Positions 1 to 10,815 are shown, counted from the stretch's first letter. The stretch is 49,488 nt of DNA from Lactobacillus sp. (GCA_022651245.1 JALCQM010000024.1:1-49488); one strand, 5' to 3'. Made by a program: numbers and translations. The notes: generated by a model from the letters alone, not told the origin.

Positions 1-31
1 TCAATCACCACAATCGGTCGGCACAAAGAAA

Positions 32-66
32 CGGCCTCACCCCAGATGAATACTGGGGTGAAGCCG
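32..66 (-). terminator. groEL terminator
   Basis: A 12-bp stem (GGCTTCACCCCA with its near-complement) lies 124 bases past the groEL stop and is followed on the minus strand by a T-rich tail (GTTTCTTTG). It is placed to end the groES-groEL transcript. Confidence 0.7.
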
Positions 67-189
67 CTTAGAAACAGACAAAATTTTATATTATTTCATC
101 TGTCAACTTGACAGGGCATAGTGCATTCACAGGGGGCTTACCTGACGCACTGGGCTAAAACCCGGTGATGGGTTTCGCTGGTGTGTTGC

Positions 190-1854
<1,665 letters not shown>

Positions 1855-1888
1855 TCACTCAACCGCATCACCGATGCTTGAGTGGGTT

Positions 1889-2173
1889 TTAGTCAACGAT
1901 GGCCATCAGGTCTTTTTCGTGTAAGACCAGGTACTTCTCACCATCATTCTTCACTTCAGAACCGGCATACTTGTCATAAACCACGACGTCGCCGACCTTG
2001 ACCGTAAGCGGTAAAACCTTACCTTCCGGGGTCTGGGCACCAGCACCAACTGCTACGACCTTACCAGATTGAGGCTTTTCTTTAGCGTTGTTGGCTAAGA
2101 CGATCCCTCCAACGGTCTGTTCCTCTTCTTCGACGACTTGCACGATAACGCGGTCTCCTAATGGCTTTAACAA
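1889..2173 (-). CDS. groES: co-chaperonin GroES (10 kDa), TTG start
   Basis: GroES caps the GroEL cavity. The 94-residue product begins [18 protein letters not shown] and contains the mobile-loop region [16 protein letters not shown], as in the family. The start codon is TTG, seven bases behind a GGAGG site, with no better ATG nearby. groEL follows after 70 bases. Expression should be heat-inducible through HrcA acting at the CIRCE element about 30 bases upstream; hrcA itself is not in this window. Confidence 0.97.
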   Translation of the reverse strand: MLKPLGDRVIVQVVEEEEQTVGGIVLANNAKEKPQSGKVVAVGAGAQTPEGKVLPLTVKVGDVVVYDKYAGSEVKNDGEKYLVLHEKDLMAIVD

Positions 2174-2201
2174 GGCAATCCCTCCATAAACATTTTTGAT
2201 T

Positions 2202-2228
2202 TTAGCACTCGTAATCGTTAAGTGCTAA
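2202..2228 (-). promoter_or_regulatory. CIRCE operator (HrcA site)
   Basis: The inverted repeat TTAGCACTC-N9-AAGTGCTAA matches the CIRCE consensus TTAGCACTC-N9-GAGTGCTAA with one mismatch in the right arm. It sits between the groES promoter and the groES start. CIRCE is the binding site of the heat-shock repressor HrcA. Confidence 0.93.
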
Positions 2229-2239
2229 CCACAACTGCT

Positions 2240-2268
2240 ACTATAACCAGTTTTGGTTTAGAATGCAA
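2240..2268 (-). promoter_or_regulatory. groESL promoter
   Basis: On the minus strand a -35 box TTGCAT (2263-2268) and a -10 box TATAGT (2240-2245) are separated by 17 bases, with the CIRCE operator immediately downstream. This is a typical SigA promoter placed for HrcA repression. Confidence 0.85.
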
Positions 2269-2413
2269 CCCCTAACCGCGCAATGTTATACTGAATACGA
2301 GCGTGTGCGTCGCCCAACGGCCGTCAAACGTTAAAATGCACTAAAATCGTCCGCCTTGGTATCCAGCACCCGGCATCTGGCGGTACACTAAGAGCTATAT
2401 AAGGAGGACGCCT

Positions 2414-3493
2414 ATGCAAACGCGTAGTTCCAGACACCACCGCCCTAAGCAGTCCCATTCATCTTGGGTCAGATGGCTACTTGTCATCGTCGGGGTGCTT
2501 GCTTTTTCAGGCGGCGCATACGCGTTGCGGCTGTACAGCCAAACCAAATATGCGCTAGATAGCACCTATTCCGGACTAAAAAATCAAAAGGTCTCAACGA
2601 CCATTAGCGACAAGAAGCCTTTTGCCGCCTTGTTACTCGGTGTCGATACCGGCGCCTTGGGTCGTTCCTATAAGGGGAATTCCGACACCATGATCGTGGC
2701 CGTGGTCAACCCCCAAAAGAAAACCACGACCATGGTGTCGATCCCGCGCGACACGGTCGCACAATTGATCGGCACCGAGTCGTTCAACATGCAAAAGATC
2801 AATGCGGCGTACAACGTCGGTGGCTCGGACATGGCGATCGATACCGTCTCCAAACTGGTCAACGTCCCGATCAAATATTACATGACCATTAATATGGGCG
2901 CTTTAGAAAACGTGGTCGATGCCGTGGGTGGGGTCGACGTCAACGTGCCGTTCTCCTATACCGACTCCCACTCCCACAACTGGCGCTTCACCAAAGGCGA
3001 GATGCACCTGAATGGTGCCAGAGCCTTGGCCTATGCCCGGATGCGCCATGAAGATCCTGAAGGCGATTACGGCCGCCAAAAGCGCCAACAACAAGTGATC
3101 AAAGCGATTTTGAAGAAAGCCGTGTCGTTAAATGGCCTGACGAAATTTAATCAGCTGCTTAAAACTGTGTCGAACAACATTCAAACCAACTTGACCTTCG
3201 ACGATATGACGACCATTTTCACCAACTACCGCGCCGCCACAACGACTATCCACACCGATACGTTAAAAGGCCAGGCCGCGAATATCTACTCGAGCCTGTA
3301 CGGCATTTACTTAGACTATCAGGTTCCTTCTAATGATGAGATTCAACGTGTGTCGACTAAAATGCGCGCCGCTTTAGGCTTACAAAGCAAAACAGTCACC
3401 AACCAAAACACGCGCGAAAACGACGCCAACACGTCATTTAGCTGGAATACCACCGCGGATCAAACCTACACGATCTATAACCCCGATCTTTAA
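2414..3493 (+). CDS. LytR-CpsA-Psr (LCP) family cell-wall ligase
   Basis: LCP proteins transfer undecaprenyl-phosphate-linked glycopolymers (teichoic acid, capsule) onto peptidoglycan outside the membrane. The 359-residue product has a short basic cytoplasmic head, one membrane segment at about residues 20-41, then the LCP domain. Visible motifs are LLGVDTG near residue 75, SDTMIVAVVNP, SIPRDT near 114, GGVDV near 174 and the Arg-rich YARMRHEDPEGDYGRQKRQQ block. The start is fixed by an AAGGAGG site six bases upstream. It is a single-gene unit on the plus strand between groES and rex. Which polymer it attaches cannot be told from sequence. Confidence 0.93.
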   Translation: MQTRSSRHHRPKQSHSSWVRWLLVIVGVLAFSGGAYALRLYSQTKYALDSTYSGLKNQKVSTTISDKKPFAALLLGVDTGALGRSYKGNSDTMIVAVVNPQKKTTTMVSIPRDTVAQLIGTESFNMQKINAAYNVGGSDMAIDTVSKLVNVPIKYYMTINMGALENVVDAVGGVDVNVPFSYTDSHSHNWRFTKGEMHLNGARALAYARMRHEDPEGDYGRQKRQQQVIKAILKKAVSLNGLTKFNQLLKTVSNNIQTNLTFDDMTTIFTNYRAATTTIHTDTLKGQAANIYSSLYGIYLDYQVPSNDEIQRVSTKMRAALGLQSKTVTNQNTRENDANTSFSWNTTADQTYTIYNPDL

Positions 3494-3525
3494 GCCTGAC
3501 GATCTTTAAGCCTGACGGTCTTTAG
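3482..3525 (+). repeat. short tandem repeat over the LCP stop codon
   Basis: The 16-base unit CGATCTTTAAGCCTGA occurs twice in a row and a third, diverged, partial copy follows (CGGTCTTTAGG). The first copy contains the TAA stop of the LCP gene. It looks like a local slippage duplication. Confidence 0.7.
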
Positions 3526-3540
3526 GTCAACACAGCTGCA

Positions 3541-3600
3541 ACACAAACGTCCTCGTCGCATGATTCGTTCCTTTGATCGCGTTGCGAGGACGTTTGTGTT
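3541..3600 (+). repeat. long hairpin, copy 1 of the GATTCGTTCCTT-loop family
   Basis: A near-perfect hairpin has ACACAAACGTCCTCG pairing with CGAGGACGTTTGTGT around an apical segment GATTCGTTCCTTTGATCGCG. A second copy lies at 47749-47809. The outer arms and apex are conserved while the middle stem differs with compensation (CGTCCTCG/CGAGGACG here, CGCCATTG/CAATGGCG there). It is not followed by a clear U-run, so it is not an ordinary terminator. Confidence 0.75.
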
Positions 3601-3784
3601 GCGCTCGATTGCGTCGCCGACTTTGCAGTCCTGCGGTGCTCAACGCGCTATTTTTTGCTCTACTTCGTCAAGCAAACTGTATCAATTTCAATTCGTTATG
3701 CCAGCTTATTTAACCCGATCGCGCAAAATTCACGAAGTTTTCCCTTATTAAACAGGTATGTGTAACATTTTTAAAGCTCATATT

Positions 3785-3827
3785 GGTGCAATTATTGGGC
3801 GATATTCCCGTTGCTCATAATTGCACC
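3785..3827. repeat. perfect 11-bp inverted repeat with 21-base loop
   Basis: GGTGCAATTAT at 3785-3795 is repeated in inverse orientation as ATAATTGCACC at 3817-3827. No U-run follows on either strand. It may be a transcript hairpin or a protein-binding palindrome; its function is unknown. Confidence 0.55.
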
Positions 3828-3978
3828 ATCTCAATTCACTTCGCAATGCTCTGCGTAGTGACTGTGGCCGTGCTGAGCGCCTTTCCGAACAATATCCGAA
3901 AAGTTAACCGTTTACCTTGATGCATTCAAGGCGACTGTTACCGAAACTGCCCGTATTTTCCGGCCCGTCTGCCAGCGC

Positions 3979-4027
3979 AAAAAAGCCTTCACCCGACGAT
4001 TGTCTTGTCGAGTGAAGGCTTTTTTTG
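3979..4027 (-). terminator. rex terminator (bidirectional)
   Basis: The stem AAAGCCTTCAC / GTGAAGGCTTT has T-runs on both outer sides. On the minus strand it falls 30 bases past the rex stop. Confidence 0.88.
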
Positions 4028-4055
4028 CCCAAACTAAGCGACGGCTCCAGCCCGC

Positions 4056-4715
4056 TTATTCTGCGTCATCCGCATCTTTCAAGGTCGGGCCATAATGTTC
4101 AAGGAAGTAAATCAAGGTCTGTAACTCGGTGGCTAAATCGACATTTTGCACCCGCACATAACTTGGCACGGAGATCCGCAATGGGGTAAAGTTCATGATC
4201 CCTTTGATGCCGGCTTTAACCAAGTCATCTGTGATGTCTTGTGCCGCATCTGTCGGCACAGTCAAAATCACGATCTCGATTTGTTGTTCGCGCAATTGCT
4301 CAACCATATCCGCCATCGGGTAAATTGGCACCCCGCTTTGAATCGTTCCGGCGATCTCAGGATTAAGATCAAATCCGGCACTGATGCGGATGTTGTTTGC
4401 CTGGCGGAAGTTGTAATTCAATAGCGCATGTCCCAGATTCCCGACCCCGACCAGCGCCACGTTGGTCAGTCGATCTTGGTTCAAGATCTTCTTGAAGAAC
4501 TTAATCAAGTCATTGACATCATAGCCATAACCACGTTTACCCAAGGCGCCAAAATAAGAAAAATCCCGCCGAATCGTTGCCGAATCAACTTTGACCGCCT
4601 CAGAAAGCTCCGTCGAGCTGACCTTAGTCGTACCGGAATTGGCCAAGAACGTGAGGTACCGATAATACAAGGGTAGCCGCTTAGCCGTTGCTTTAGGAAT
4701 GATCGTTTCTGCCAT
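4056..4715 (-). CDS. rex: redox-sensing transcriptional repressor Rex
   Basis: Rex binds operators of the form TTGTGAA-N4-TTCACAA and releases them when NADH rises, so it couples transcription to the NADH/NAD+ ratio. The 219-residue product has an N-terminal winged helix (about 1-80, with [21 protein letters not shown]) and a Rossmann domain with GVGNLG at 90-95. The start at 4715 (MAETIIPK) follows AGGAGG by nine bases; upstream in-frame codons lack a site. It neighbours the ABC-F gene and the t6A cluster, as in many Firmicutes. A Rex-like operator lies on the ndh2 promoter at 37.2 kb in this window. Confidence 0.96.
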   Translation of the reverse strand: MAETIIPKATAKRLPLYYRYLTFLANSGTTKVSSTELSEAVKVDSATIRRDFSYFGALGKRGYGYDVNDLIKFFKKILNQDRLTNVALVGVGNLGHALLNYNFRQANNIRISAGFDLNPEIAGTIQSGVPIYPMADMVEQLREQQIEIVILTVPTDAAQDITDDLVKAGIKGIMNFTPLRISVPSYVRVQNVDLATELQTLIYFLEHYGPTLKDADDAE

Positions 4716-4799
4716 GTTGTCTGTCCTCCTATAAGGTGGCGCAATATTGTGCAATATTTCGCTTTTCAACGTTTTTTCGTCAGTCATGCTTCTTAAACG

Positions 4800-4828
4800 A
4801 TAGTAACCGGTTTACACGCTTAACGCAA
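4800..4828 (-). promoter_or_regulatory. rex promoter
   Basis: On the minus strand a -35 box TTGCGT (4823-4828) and a -10 box TACTAT (4800-4805) have 17-base spacing. The roughly 80-base leader before rex contains an AT-rich palindrome around 4743-4759 (AATATTGTGCAATATT). That palindrome is not a good Rex consensus. Confidence 0.65.
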
Positions 4829-4891
4829 GTAAATCGGTATCCTTTGCGTAAAAAAATTCACATAGGCATAAAGAAACAGCTGTACTAAATG

Positions 4892-4900
4892 TGTTATATT
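4892..4900 (+). promoter_or_regulatory. ABC-F gene promoter (extended -10)
   Basis: TG-T-TATATT forms an extended -10 element 36 bases upstream of the ABC-F start. No clear -35 box is present. Confidence 0.55.
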
Positions 4901-4936
4901 AGGAGTACTGAATTTATTTGAGAGGAAGCGATACGC

Positions 4937-6877
4937 GTGATCATCATGCAGGCACAGCAAGTTGGCCGCACCTTTGACGGCACAGACTTGTTCACGGGCA
5001 TCAACCTAGAGGTCCAAACTGGCGGCCGCGTTGGGTTAGTTGGTCCTAATGGGATCGGCAAAACCACCTTGCTAGAGATTCTCGCCGGTCTCAACCCACC
5101 AGATTACGGTCAAGTGACCACCACCAAAAACATGTCGCTCGGGTATCTCGCGCAGGATTCCGGACTAGATTCGCACCGCACGATTTTTGCGGAAATGTTG
5201 ACGATTTTTGCCCCTTTGATCGCCATGGAAAAACGGATGCACGAGCTGGAAAAGCAAATTGCAACGCCGTCTTTGGCACAAGACCCTGACGCCTACGCCC
5301 AAACAATGGCGCAATACGATCAGATTCAGCACGATTTCCAAGCGCAAAACGGTTACGGCTATCAAGCTGAGATCCGTTCGGTGCTTCACGGCTTCCAATT
5401 CGGTGAAAATACTTACGACAAGCCGATCGGCACCTTATCCGGAGGCGAGCGCTCACGACTGGCATTAGCCAAGCTCCTGTTGGAACACCACGACCTGATC
5501 ATCTTAGACGAGCCGACGAACCATTTGGATATCGAGACGCTATCTTGGCTAGAAGGGTACTTAAAAACCTATTCTGGTGCCATCCTCACCGTCAGCCATG
5601 ACCAATACTTCCTTGACCACGTGGTGCAAGAGATCTACGAACTAAGCCCGCACAAAGCGACCCACTATAAGACCAATTATTCTGGTTACCTCAAGCAAAA
5701 AGCCGAAAATCAGGTCCTGGCGTGGAAGGCTTATGACAAACAGCAAGAAGAAATTCACAAGTTGCAAGACTTCGTTGATAAAAACATCGTTCGCGCCAGC
5801 TCGACCAAGCAGGCACAGGCCCGCCGCAAGCAATTGGAAAAAATGGACGTCCTTGAGCGTCCCCAAGGGCGAGAAAAAACGGTCCACTTCCAATTCACAC
5901 CTGAAACCACCAGCGGCAATGAAGTCCTCCAGGTTCAAGCCGCCACGGTTGGCTATGAACCGGACCACCCCATGGCCGGCCCCATCGATTTTCAAGTCAA
6001 CAAAGGTGACCGGATCGCCATCATCGGCCCTAACGGGGTGGGGAAGTCGACCCTGTTAAAGAGCATTTTGGGCCAAATTCCCTTTTTAGCCGGTAACGCC
6101 CGCTTCGGCACGAATGTCACCACCGGCTACTACGACCAGGATCAACACCAGTTACACTGGAACAAAACCGTGCTCGCCGAAATCTGGGATGACCATCCAA
6201 CCATGCCAGAAAAAGACGTTCGCGCCGCTTTAGCCGCGTTCTTATTCGACGCCGACGACATCCAAAAAACGGTCGCCGACTTATCCGGTGGGCAAAAAGC
6301 CCGGCTCGAGCTGACGAAGTTGTCTTTGAAACACGACAACTTCTTGATCCTCGACGAACCGACGAACCACTTAGACATTAATTCTAAAGAAGTCCTAGAA
6401 GCCGCACTCGCCGATTTTTCCGGGACCGTCCTGTTTGTCTCTCACGACCGGTACTTCATCAACCAGCTGGCTACGACCATTGTCGCCGTTGAGCCCGATG
6501 GCGGCACCGTTTACCTCGGCAACTGGGACTACTACCAGGAAAAGCTTGCGGAAAAACTCGCTGAACAAGCTGAACAAGCAGGTGAACAACCAGAAGCCGC
6601 ACCATCAAAGGCAGCCGCCGATTATCACCAATCTAAAGACGCCCAACGCGCGCAACGCAAGCTCGAACGCACCGTGAGCCAACTCGAAGCCAAGATGGAG
6701 ACTCTCGCGCAACAAACAACGGCGGTCCAAGAACAAATGACCGCCCCCGATGTGCTCAGCGACTACGTGAAGATGCAAGCCCTCCAAGAACAACTCGATG
6801 CGCTTGCTGCACAAACGCAAACCACTGAAGACGCCTGGGAAGAAGCCAGCCTCCAACTCGAAGACTATCCCGATTAA
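4937..6877 (+). CDS. ABC-F family ATPase, YdiF-like
   Basis: ABC-F proteins carry two nucleotide-binding domains and no membrane domain; they bind the ribosomal E site and act on stalled or antibiotic-bound ribosomes. The 646-residue product has Walker A GPNGIGKTT near 36, signature LSGGE near 167 and Walker B LILDEPTNHLD near 190. A charged linker follows, then the second Walker A GPNGVGKST near 366, LSGGQ near 449 and a second LILDEPTNHLD. A C-terminal coiled coil runs from about 555 to 640. The start is GTG behind GAGGAAG; an ATG three codons in is the alternative. Its place between rex and tsaD matches ydiF of Bacillus subtilis, so I infer that subfamily rather than a dedicated resistance protein. 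Confidence 0.92.
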   Translation: MIIMQAQQVGRTFDGTDLFTGINLEVQTGGRVGLVGPNGIGKTTLLEILAGLNPPDYGQVTTTKNMSLGYLAQDSGLDSHRTIFAEMLTIFAPLIAMEKRMHELEKQIATPSLAQDPDAYAQTMAQYDQIQHDFQAQNGYGYQAEIRSVLHGFQFGENTYDKPIGTLSGGERSRLALAKLLLEHHDLIILDEPTNHLDIETLSWLEGYLKTYSGAILTVSHDQYFLDHVVQEIYELSPHKATHYKTNYSGYLKQKAENQVLAWKAYDKQQEEIHKLQDFVDKNIVRASSTKQAQARRKQLEKMDVLERPQGREKTVHFQFTPETTSGNEVLQVQAATVGYEPDHPMAGPIDFQVNKGDRIAIIGPNGVGKSTLLKSILGQIPFLAGNARFGTNVTTGYYDQDQHQLHWNKTVLAEIWDDHPTMPEKDVRAALAAFLFDADDIQKTVADLSGGQKARLELTKLSLKHDNFLILDEPTNHLDINSKEVLEAALADFSGTVLFVSHDRYFINQLATTIVAVEPDGGTVYLGNWDYYQEKLAEKLAEQAEQAGEQPEAAPSKAAADYHQSKDAQRAQRKLERTVSQLEAKMETLAQQTTAVQEQMTAPDVLSDYVKMQALQEQLDALAAQTQTTEDAWEEASLQLEDYPD

Positions 6878-6891
6878 CGCCACGACCACCA

Positions 6892-6940
6892 ACGGCCCCT
6901 GGCCAACCCAGAATTCGGGTTGGCCAGGGGCCGTCTTTTT
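6892..6940. terminator. bidirectional terminator, AACCC-core hairpin family copy 1
   Basis: An 18-bp perfect stem (6892-6909 with 6917-6934) has the apex GAATTC and ends in CTTTTT on the plus strand. It separates the convergent ABC-F and HAD genes. The centre AACCCAGAATTCGGGTT and flanking GGCCCC resemble the hairpins at 21993 and 30315. Confidence 0.88.
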
Positions 6941-7751
6941 AGCCTTCACGTAACAGTCGCGCCAATGTGCGGCCGACGCCAGCGTGGTCTGCGTTGTCCA
7001 CGACCACATCGGCGACCGCTTTGACTGCTGGGATGGCGTTACTCATCGCCACCCCGTACCCGACACCGGCAAGCATCGCGAGGTCATTTTCATAATCACC
7101 AAACGCGGCAAAGTGGCTCACATCTGTCCCCCACGCTTGCGCTAGCGTCTTCAGGCCACTCAACTTCGTGACTCCCGCCGCGGTGATCTCTAAGAAATTC
7201 GGGGACGCCCACACCATCGAAAAATCGGCAGCACTCGCTAAATTGGCGGCAATCAGCGCTAAGCGTTCATGGTCTGGGCTGTTGAACCCGACCTTGTATA
7301 CCGGCGCTTGGTCAACCAACTGCACCAGGCGGGCGCGGTCTTTGAACAACCGGTTATCGCGATTGTGCACCATGAAGGCTGTCCGCCACGCCATGCTGTT
7401 GGTGACATCATAGCGCGCGACAGATTTCGCCCGATACAACATCAAGTTGACGCCGACGGCTTGCGCTTGCGCGAAGAAACGCGTGATCAGCTCTGGTGCT
7501 AAAACCGCGGCACTCAACAACCGTCCTTGGGCATCGACCACATAAGCCCCATTCAAACACACCCGGGCGCCGATTACGCCGAGCTTACCCAGGACTTGGT
7601 CGATCGCCGGTTGTTGGCGGCCTGACGCGATCACAAAATGGACACCGTTGGCCGTTGCTTGCACCACGGTTTGGCGATTCAACGCTGGGATCGTCATGCC
7701 ATGATGCATAAAGGTACTATCGAGGTCTGTGGCTACTGCTTGATACATCAT
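6939..7751 (-). CDS. Cof-type HAD-IIB family phosphatase
   Basis: Members hydrolyse small phosphorylated metabolites (sugar phosphates, FMN, PLP) in the cytoplasm. The 270-residue product opens with motif I DLDSTF near residue 9 and has the motif II segment VIASGRQ near 42. Late in the protein come the conserved Lys (GVTKLSGLKTL) and the acidic motif FGDYENDLAML, all as in the Cof family. Two adjacent ATG codons follow a GGAG site; either may be used. It lies 23 bases downstream of tsaD on the same strand and is probably co-transcribed with it. The substrate cannot be predicted. Confidence 0.88.
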   Translation of the reverse strand: MMYQAVATDLDSTFMHHGMTIPALNRQTVVQATANGVHFVIASGRQQPAIDQVLGKLGVIGARVCLNGAYVVDAQGRLLSAAVLAPELITRFFAQAQAVGVNLMLYRAKSVARYDVTNSMAWRTAFMVHNRDNRLFKDRARLVQLVDQAPVYKVGFNSPDHERLALIAANLASAADFSMVWASPNFLEITAAGVTKLSGLKTLAQAWGTDVSHFAAFGDYENDLAMLAGVGYGVAMSNAIPAVKAVADVVVDNADHAGVGRTLARLLREG

Positions 7752-7774
7752 TTGAATTCTCCATCGCTTTTTGG

Positions 7775-8797
7775 TTAGGCCCGAGCAAAATTCAAGCCCG
7801 GGTCCGCATTCAGGCGCTCGTCTGCAAAATGTCCCCGCGCACGTTCGACATGGGCGCTAGCGCCGACCATCGCGGCGTTATCGCCACATAAGCGTAACGG
7901 TGGGACGAGCAACTCAACGGTCGGCGCAGTCTTGGCTAAAGCCGCCTGCAACCCTTCACGCAAACCTTGGTTGGCAGCGACCCCACCAGCCACGACCAGC
8001 TGCTTCACGTCGTATTGGTGCAAGGCTTGGAGCGTCTTTTCGACTAACACGTCAACGACCGCCGCCTGAAAACTTGCCGCCAAGTCTTCGCGACTGAGCG
8101 TCTCCCCGATTTGATCCGCATGGTGCACCGTATTGATGAACGCCGACTTCAGCCCCGAAAAGCTGAAGTCGAGGTCCTCACTCGCCGCCATCGCGCGCGG
8201 AAAATGAAAGGTGTCTTGGCCCAAGTGCGCGAGCCGGTCGACCTCTTTGCCTGCCGGATACGGGATATGCAGCACCCGGCCGATCTTGTCATACGCCTCA
8301 CCAGCCGCGTCATCGCGTGTGTCGCCGATGATCTGAAACTCCCCAGCGGCCTTCATCACCACCAGCTCGGTATGCCCACCAGAAACCACTAACGCCAGTA
8401 ACGGGTAGACTAACGGTGCCACAAACCGGGCAGCATAGATGTGCCCCGCCATATGGTTGACCGGGATCAACGGTAGATCATGGGCGAACGCGATGGTCTT
8501 GGCCGCCGTCACGCCAATCAACAAGGCGCCGACTAACCCCGGCCCATAAGTGACCGCGACGGCATCCAACTGCTCGTAACTGACGCCGGCTTCTTTCAGC
8601 GCCATGTCGGTAACGGTCGTGATCTGTTCGACATGATGGCGGCTGGCAACTTCTGGCACCACGCCGCCGAAGCGCTTATGCGAATTGATCTGGGTCGCAA
8701 TAATATTTGATAAGATCTCGTCGCCATTGCGAATCACCGCAACACTGGTTTCATCACAGCTACTTTCAAATGCTAATATTAATTCCGCTTGGCTCAA
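7775..8797 (-). CDS. tsaD: tRNA N6-threonylcarbamoyltransferase TsaD
   Basis: TsaD transfers the threonylcarbamoyl group to A37 of tRNAs reading ANN codons (t6A), working with TsaB and TsaE. The 340-residue product shows the metal-binding pair H115/H119 in [11 protein letters not shown], the phosphate-binding segment VSGGHTELV near 138 and the C-terminal motif [10 protein letters not shown]. It forms a minus-strand cluster tsaB-rimI-tsaD, which is the common Firmicutes order. All catalytic features are present. Confidence 0.97.
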   Translation of the reverse strand: MSQAELILAFESSCDETSVAVIRNGDEILSNIIATQINSHKRFGGVVPEVASRHHVEQITTVTDMALKEAGVSYEQLDAVAVTYGPGLVGALLIGVTAAKTIAFAHDLPLIPVNHMAGHIYAARFVAPLVYPLLALVVSGGHTELVVMKAAGEFQIIGDTRDDAAGEAYDKIGRVLHIPYPAGKEVDRLAHLGQDTFHFPRAMAASEDLDFSFSGLKSAFINTVHHADQIGETLSREDLAASFQAAVVDVLVEKTLQALHQYDVKQLVVAGGVAANQGLREGLQAALAKTAPTVELLVPPLRLCGDNAAMVGASAHVERARGHFADERLNADPGLNFARA

Positions 8798-8816
8798 AAT
8801 TGCCTCCCCGTTCTCT

Positions 8817-9377
8817 TCAATCGCGCAAATCGCGCGCCATGTCTAGCGCATCTTCATGATTGGCGACATAATAACCCTTCTTGATCCGCCCATCGACAAA
8901 ACCCAGCTGATGATACAGGGCCTGGGCGATCACATTATCGACCCGCACCTCTAACGTCAGCTCGTCACTGCCAAAATCGCGCGCTTTGGCGATCATGACC
9001 CGCATCAAAAAGCGCCCGATCCCCTGGTGCTGTAGCCCTGGGGCAACAGCGATATTCGTGATGTGGGCTTCGGCTTTAGAAAACCAACAACCGACAAACG
9101 CCACGACCAGATCGTCTTCTACTTGCGTCAACACCAAATACAAGGAGTGCTCCCGCTTGCGCAACTCAGACAAAAAAGCTACCCGGTCCCACGGCGTGTC
9201 GTTGTAAACGGCCCGCTCAATGCTTAAGGCCGCATCGATATCCGCGTTGGTCATTTTTCGTAACTGGTACTCTTTTTGTGCCAGGCTCACGGTTTGCGGT
9301 GCAAACGTCAGCGCTGGCGGCGGGGTACTATCAAACCACGCTTTAAACTTTCTCAACATATGGCTCATGCCCTTCAT
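8817..9377 (-). CDS. rimI: ribosomal protein S18-alanine N-acetyltransferase RimI (GNAT)
   Basis: GNAT acetyltransferase; RimI acetylates the N-terminal alanine of ribosomal protein S18. The product shows the GNAT core with [11 protein letters not shown], the acetyl-CoA loop [15 protein letters not shown] and ALYHQLGFV at the end. It overlaps the end of tsaB by up to 35 bases in another frame. Three ATGs are possible (9377, 9368, 9359); 9359 (MLRKFKAWF) has the best spacing to AAGG. The position between tsaB and tsaD supports RimI over another GNAT. It carries an unusually long N-terminal lead of about 30 residues before the GNAT fold. Confidence 0.88.
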   Translation of the reverse strand: MKGMSHMLRKFKAWFDSTPPPALTFAPQTVSLAQKEYQLRKMTNADIDAALSIERAVYNDTPWDRVAFLSELRKREHSLYLVLTQVEDDLVVAFVGCWFSKAEAHITNIAVAPGLQHQGIGRFLMRVMIAKARDFGSDELTLEVRVDNVIAQALYHQLGFVDGRIKKGYYVANHEDALDMARDLRD

Positions 9378-10065
9378 CGTGGTGCGTCTGCAACCACGTC
9401 CGCTCCGCTTCGGTCAAGCGCAGATAACGCGGCACGAAATCAAATACGGACACCGGCGCAGCCACTTGTCCTAACAGCGCCAAACGGCTGGCTTGCGGGT
9501 ACGCGCTCAACGGGTCGGCAAACGTCGCCTGCGCGCCTAATGTCGCCCGGATCGCTGGCGCAAACTTCGGGACATCAACCCCGACAAACACCACCGGCTG
9601 GCCTAAGATTTGCACTTCTTTGAGCAGCTGCGTCAGTGGCAAATGCGCATCGGCGATCACGCTGGTCAGCTGGTCGTCCACCCATTGATACCCGCCTGTA
9701 AAAACATTTTGCCGGCGCGCATCCATCAGTGGGACGATCAACGCAGGCGTCCGCGTCACCCCGGCCGCCAATACCGCCAAACTGGAAATGCCAACCAGCG
9801 TCTTGTTCAGCGTATACGCCAAGGTCTTCGCCGTCGTCACCGCGATCCGGATCCCGGTATAAGAGCCCGGTCCGTCAGCCACAACGATGCGATCCAGTTG
9901 GGCCACGCGTAAACCGGCGGCGGCTAGTAATGTCTTGATCGTCGGCAACAGCTGTTCGCTGTGGGTCTTTTGATGATTGATCGTGGTTGTCGCCAACAGC
10001 GTTTGGTCTTGCATCACCGCAACACTCATCGCTTGATTCGACGTATCCATTGCCAACGTGTACAT
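9343..10065 (-). CDS. tsaB: t6A biosynthesis protein TsaB
   Basis: TsaB is the inactive TsaD-like partner required for t6A synthesis. The 240-residue product begins MYTLAMDTSNQAMSVAV and holds the conserved block ADGPGSYTGIRIAVTTAKTL near residues 69-88. I start at the ATG at 10065, which follows GGAGG; the frame is open far upstream, but that part reads like non-coding sequence and has no ribosome site. It is the first gene of tsaB-rimI-tsaD-HAD. Confidence 0.94.
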   Translation of the reverse strand: MYTLAMDTSNQAMSVAVMQDQTLLATTTINHQKTHSEQLLPTIKTLLAAAGLRVAQLDRIVVADGPGSYTGIRIAVTTAKTLAYTLNKTLVGISSLAVLAAGVTRTPALIVPLMDARRQNVFTGGYQWVDDQLTSVIADAHLPLTQLLKEVQILGQPVVFVGVDVPKFAPAIRATLGAQATFADPLSAYPQASRLALLGQVAAPVSVFDFVPRYLRLTEAERTWLQTHHDEGHEPYVEKV

Positions 10066-10293
10066 TGTCTGCCTCCATGTTTTTGTCACTAGTTTACCAT
10101 TGTTGAAAATCGGCTTGCAAATATTCCCATTATACCGGATAACCCGGCTATTGTACCGCTTTTCCCCCGATCTACCTAATAGGGGCCACGCAAAAACAAG
10201 CCCCTTCACACCACGACCCACTGATCGTGATGCAAAAGCGCTTGTGTCCACTTTATTCAACTGATTTTATTGCACGTCACTGCCCCGAACCGC

Positions 10294-10815
10294 TTAAGCG
10301 ACCTTGAGGCGCACGCGGGCAACGGCTTTGAGGGCCGCGTAACTGATCCCGATTTGGATTGGGAACATCAAGGCGCTTTTGGCGACGCGCACCCAGATGA
10401 TCCCTTGCCACGGCGTGCCCATCATGTCAAGCCATAGCGTGTTCAACACGATATCCCCGATCACAGTCACCAATAAAACGGCGACGACCACGCGCCAGAG
10501 TTGCACCGGCTTTTGGTACAAGAACGCGCCGTAAATGATGGCCGTCACGGCCGCCGTGAGCGTAAAGCCTAAAAAGTCCAACCCTGGGAAAAACACCAAC
10601 ACGTTGAGCTGGTCGACGATGATCGCCCCGACTGCCCCGACCCATGGGCCTAAATAATAGGCCATCAAAACCGACGCGACGAACACGGGCGAGATCTGCA
10701 AGAAGCTGGTGCCAAAGGTGAAGCGTTTCAACACCAAGGCCATGGCGACAAAGACGGCGAGGCTGACGACGGTTTTCGTCGACAGTTTGGGACTAGAAAA
10801 TGATAATGTCTGCAT
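10294..10815 (-). CDS. folT: folate ECF transporter S component FolT
   Basis: FolT is the membrane substrate-binding subunit that captures folates and docks on the shared EcfA-EcfA'-EcfT energising module. The 173-residue product is nearly all hydrophobic with about six membrane segments and ends in a basic tail. The family alone would leave the vitamin open, but a THF riboswitch sits directly upstream, which points to folate. The ATG is eight bases past GGAGA. It stands alone; the ECF module genes are elsewhere, as is usual for group II ECF transporters. Confidence 0.9.
   Translation of the reverse strand: MQTLSFSSPKLSTKTVVSLAVFVAMALVLKRFTFGTSFLQISPVFVASVLMAYYLGPWVGAVGAIIVDQLNVLVFFPGLDFLGFTLTAAVTAIIYGAFLYQKPVQLWRVVVAVLLVTVIGDIVLNTLWLDMMGTPWQGIIWVRVAKSALMFPIQIGISYAALKAVARVRLKVA

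Larger units (their letters stand above)
3494..4055. other. 562-bp gene-free stretch between the LCP gene and rex
   Basis: I see no convincing gene here. It holds a long hairpin at 3541-3600 (see that entry), a perfect 11-bp inverted repeat at 3785-3795/3817-3827 around a 21-base loop, and the rex terminator near 4000. The small open frames have no ribosome binding sites and no recognisable composition. Confidence 0.6.

Noticed and set aside
3560..3751. A 63-codon open frame after the LCP gene
   Set aside because: It begins within the long hairpin, has no ribosome site and shows no recognisable protein features.
4739..4762. Rex autoregulatory site in the rex leader
   Set aside because: The AT-rich palindrome AATATTGTGCAATATT lacks the TTGTGAA/TTCACAA pattern.
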